DNA from: JAFGBI01 sp964454025
GTDB taxonomy: Bacteria > Myxococcota_A > Polyangia > Polyangiales > Polyangiaceae
DNA: 64,000 nucleotides
NCBI GenBank assembly: GCA_964454025.1
Contig: CAYVRP010000014.1
Location: 1-64,000, forward strand
Direction: 5' to 3'
The notes beneath the pieces are model-generated. The model made no database searches, was not told the origin of the DNA, and worked only from the letters and a program-made list of their open reading frames with translations. A program made the translations under genes and the position numbers. This document shows positions 61,788 to 64,000 of this stretch, piece by piece (position 1 is the first letter of the stretch; every line of letters starts with the position of its first letter).

Positions 61788-62759
61788 TCACGGCTGAACG
61801 AGCTCCTGGAGCTCGAACAGCAGCTCGTAGTCCGCGAGCGCGTACACCAGTGAGCCGTGGCGAAGCGGCAGGCGAGCGTCGCGGCGCGGCCTCACGATCA
61901 GGTGGTCAGGCTTGTGGTCCAGCACGCAGAAGCCGTGCGTCCGGAGATCGTCGCGGGCTTCGCGCACGATGCGCGAGAGCTCGGCGTCGTCGATCGCGCC
62001 GCGGTGGTGCAGCTCGGGGAGGGTCAGCCCCTCGATCCAGGCGTAGACCACGAGGTAGCGGCGAGTCGCCTCGAGTTCGACCCGATGGGGAAGGTCCGGT
62101 CTGAGCGCGTGGTCCGCGCGGTGACGGGCCATCTGCCGGGCCAGGTCGCCGGCTTGCCTTCCGAGCTGCCACGGTCGAAGGCGCTCGCCGGGGCTGAAGA
62201 TCGCCAGGGGGCGCTTGGTGTGGATGCGCGGCCGCAGCGGTGATTGGCGGAGGCGCTCCACCACCCCGAACTCCTGGAACGGGCAGTGGAACTCGGGCAC
62301 CCAGGTCGAGGACGACGGGAGTGCGAGCGACCCTTCGTCTAGCCGCTGTCCAACCCTCGACACCTTGACCACCAGCTGCAGGTCGCGGCCGTCGACCCGC
62401 GTACCCACGCGGAAGACAGAGCCGCTGCTACGTGCGAGGCGCACCCCCCGCCCGGCCAGGGCACCGCCCGGGCACCACTGCTCGGGCATCAGGTGCCGGC
62501 GCCAGGGCCAACCGTATCGGGTGAGGTAGAGCTGGGCGTCGTCTGCCAGGGCGATGGGGACGTACTCGACCCCGAACGACCAAGTCTTCATCGCCGGTGG
62601 CAGCTCCGCGAGGGTCGCCGTCGACCAGCGCGGCCAGAGTCGCTCCAAGGAGATCACCAGAGTCTCCCGAGCGGAGCCGCGCGGCGCGACGAGATGGGGC
62701 GGGGCGCCGCCGAAGTCGACAAGAGCCCCTTCCGGTCGCCGTGGCCAGCTATGAGCCAC
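61788..62759 (-). CDS. Kinase-fold protein (APH/ABC1-like), unknown
   Basis: 323 aa, GTG 62759; ATG 62591 is an alternative. The central part has landmarks of the protein-kinase-like fold: GRDLQLVVKVSR (ATP-binding Lys), FCVLDHKPDHLIV (catalytic-loop-like, Asp and Lys) and YALADYELL (metal-binding Asp in place of DFG). The first about 85 residues (VEYVPIALADDAQLYLTRYG, WPWRRHLMPEQW) are unassigned. It could phosphorylate a small molecule or protein. With GTG 62759 its start overlaps the end of the MFS gene by 11 bp, so the two would be translated from one mRNA. It is not a recognised family. Confidence 0.65.
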   Translation of the reverse strand: MAHSWPRRPEGALVDFGGAPPHLVAPRGSARETLVISLERLWPRWSTATLAELPPAMKTWSFGVEYVPIALADDAQLYLTRYGWPWRRHLMPEQWCPGGALAGRGVRLARSSGSVFRVGTRVDGRDLQLVVKVSRVGQRLDEGSLALPSSSTWVPEFHCPFQEFGVVERLRQSPLRPRIHTKRPLAIFSPGERLRPWQLGRQAGDLARQMARHRADHALRPDLPHRVELEATRRYLVVYAWIEGLTLPELHHRGAIDDAELSRIVREARDDLRTHGFCVLDHKPDHLIVRPRRDARLPLRHGSLVYALADYELLFELQELVQP

Positions 62760-63981
62760 CTCCCGCCTGCCGCGTCACGAGCAGCGCTGCTCCGGTCGCC
62801 AGCGCCGCCACGGCGGCGGTCAGCAACGTCCCGGCGGGACCCCCGGAGGCGTCGCGCAGGGCGCCGCCGATGGGTGGCCCGACCAGCGCGGCGAAGCCGT
62901 AGGCGAGGAATACCACCGGGTAGACGCGGGCCATGCTCGCCGGTCCCAGTCGTCGCACCGTGTTGGCCGCGTACACCACGAAACCGGCGGCGAAGCAGAA
63001 GCCGACCGCGAGGGCGCCTCCGAGCAGCACCGCGGGGCGGGTCGGCGACGATGCCAGCGCCAGGATCGCGAGGCCTAGCCCGCCGAGCGCGGCGGGAGCG
63101 GTGATCCGATCGAAGCGGTCGAACAGGGCTCCCCAGATCGGCCGTCCCAGCGTGTTCCCCGCCGCCAAGGCGACCACCATCGCAGCGCCGAGGACCGGAC
63201 CTTGCCCGCCACTGGCCGCCAGCGAGGCGAGTCCGCCGATGACCGTCAGGCCGGCGAAGCTGGAGCCGAACATTCCCATCGCGCTCCAGCCCAAGAACCG
63301 CGCGCTCGCCCGGGGCTCTCCCGCGGGCGTCGTCGGCGCAGGCGGATTCTCCCCATCGCCAACCCAGAGGCTGGCCAACCACAGCCCCGCCAGGCCCAGC
63401 GCTCCCTGGCCGGCGAACACCGTGGGGACCGTGAGCCCGCGCGCCAGCGACGCGGTCACGATGGGAGCCGCGATCGCGCTGCCCGCCGCGAACCCGCCGG
63501 TGACCAGGCCCGTCACCAGGCCGCGCCGATCGGGCGCCGACGTCACCGCCGCGGTGAGCGCGGAGACGTAGCCGATCCCGATCCCCACCCCCGCGACGAC
63601 ACCGACCCCCAGGATCGTCGACGTCACGTCAGCGCCGCGGCCGGCCGCGAGCAGGTAGCCACCCGAGTAGACGACGGCCGCCACGCGGAGCAGGGTCCGG
63701 GCGCCCAGGGCCCTCACCATCCGCCCGGCGACCAGCATCGACAGCGCGAAGCAGGCGATGGTGGTGCCGAAGGCCACCTGTGCCGAGAGACGCGAGAAGC
63801 CGTGGTGAGCCCGCAGCGCCGGCTCGTAGACGCTCCAGGCGTAGACGCTGCCGATGACGACGTGCGTCCCGATGGCCGCCGCCAGGACGGCTGCCCCGCG
63901 CCTGGCCCTCAACGCCAGCTCCTGGGCACCGTCCGACGCACGTGCGGATACGACATATTTTTCGGGAAACAAGTATCGCAT
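62749..63981 (-). CDS. MFS transporter, OFA (oxalate/formate antiporter)-like
   Basis: Up to 410 aa with twelve predicted membrane helices. The first helix pattern GTHVVIGSVYAWSVYEPALR is that of the OFA family, which exchanges oxalate, formate or other monocarboxylates. Motif A-like RMVRALGAR lies between helices 2 and 3. ATG 63981 is the longest reading, but its first about 15 codons are AT-rich and unlike the rest. TTG 63912, with CAGGAG 6 nt upstream, gives a start closer to the family (MRARRGAAVLAAAIG). It is upstream of, and overlapping, the kinase-like gene. Confidence 0.82.
   Translation of the reverse strand: MRYLFPEKYVVSARASDGAQELALRARRGAAVLAAAIGTHVVIGSVYAWSVYEPALRAHHGFSRLSAQVAFGTTIACFALSMLVAGRMVRALGARTLLRVAAVVYSGGYLLAAGRGADVTSTILGVGVVAGVGIGIGYVSALTAAVTSAPDRRGLVTGLVTGGFAAGSAIAAPIVTASLARGLTVPTVFAGQGALGLAGLWLASLWVGDGENPPAPTTPAGEPRASARFLGWSAMGMFGSSFAGLTVIGGLASLAASGGQGPVLGAAMVVALAAGNTLGRPIWGALFDRFDRITAPAALGGLGLAILALASSPTRPAVLLGGALAVGFCFAAGFVVYAANTVRRLGPASMARVYPVVFLAYGFAALVGPPIGGALRDASGGPAGTLLTAAVAALATGAALLVTRQAGGGS
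63947..63977. promoter_or_regulatory. AT-rich dyad at the 5' end of the MFS gene, possible operator
   Basis: GATAC (63947-63951) and GTATC (63973-63977) face each other, and between them ACGACATATTTTTCG (63950-63964) matches 12 of 15 bases of ACGACAAATACTTCG at 59726-59740 upstream of the DUF4914-like gene. If translation starts at TTG 63912, this is leader/operator DNA rather than coding. Confidence 0.4.
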
Positions 63982-64000
63982 TCCCCCGAGTCAGGCAAGC

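Overview
The window is one contig piece (about 64 kb, very GC-rich, one 100-N gap) that looks like the chromosome of a myxobacterium or close relative in the Myxococcota. The support is indirect. There are at least ten secreted lipoproteins with long Gly-rich spacers and Cys-rich modules, a myxobacterial-style Ser/Thr kinase fused to a degenerate cyclase domain, AAA ATPase and TPRs, a short PilZ protein, a Cys-type CcmE, and many GTG starts with 4-bp gene overlaps. No taxonomic marker was searched, so the placement is inference. No tRNA, rRNA or CRISPR array was found.

Layout. 1-0.4 kb: tail of an IS4-family transposase. 0.5-8.7 kb: secreted lipoproteins (CAP domain, vWA plus CBM-like, a frameshifted DUF4215-type protein, a GH3 glycosidase) and a Coa1-like membrane protein. 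8.7-11.4 kb: an ECF sigma factor, its overlapping partner with one membrane segment, and a repeat-containing exported protein broken by the assembly gap. 11.5-19.1 kb: a Cys-rich lipoprotein with a duplicated domain, the coupled pair thyX-nadA, and a 1027-aa lipoprotein. 19.4-24.2 kb: proC, dnaJ, a PilZ protein and a TPR lipoprotein. 24.3-28.7 kb: the giant kinase. 28.7-31.0 kb: hemE, ccmE and a membrane protein in a likely heme/cytochrome operon. 31-34.2 kb: three exported or unknown proteins.

34.2-36.3 kb carries dnaA, preceded by a 614-bp non-coding stretch with DnaA-box-like sequences and an AT-richer segment, a good candidate for the chromosomal origin. Then come grpE-dnaK (with a promoter that predicts a nearly leaderless grpE mRNA), a membrane protein, and a PcrA/UvrD helicase.

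43.9-47.3 kb is the most interesting operon. Four co-directional genes encode a MetH-type reactivation domain, a corrinoid protein, a homocysteine methyltransferase and a URO-D/MtaA-type methyltransferase. Together they resemble a methionine synthase taken apart, with the folate-binding module missing and a URO-D-type methyltransferase in its place. 47.4-58.2 kb holds a NAGPA-type glycosidase, an alkaline phosphatase, a YibE/F protein, a thioredoxin, a Ppx/GppA phosphatase, a Gly-rich lipoprotein and a DNRLRE/Cys-repeat/metallophosphoesterase fusion, then a remnant of a DUF3160 gene.

59.1-64 kb is a second possible undescribed system: a winged-helix regulator, a DUF4914-like PEPCK-fold ATPase, a kinase-fold protein and an OFA-type MFS transporter. 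A shared AT-rich motif lies upstream of the DUF4914-like gene and at the 5' end of the transporter gene.
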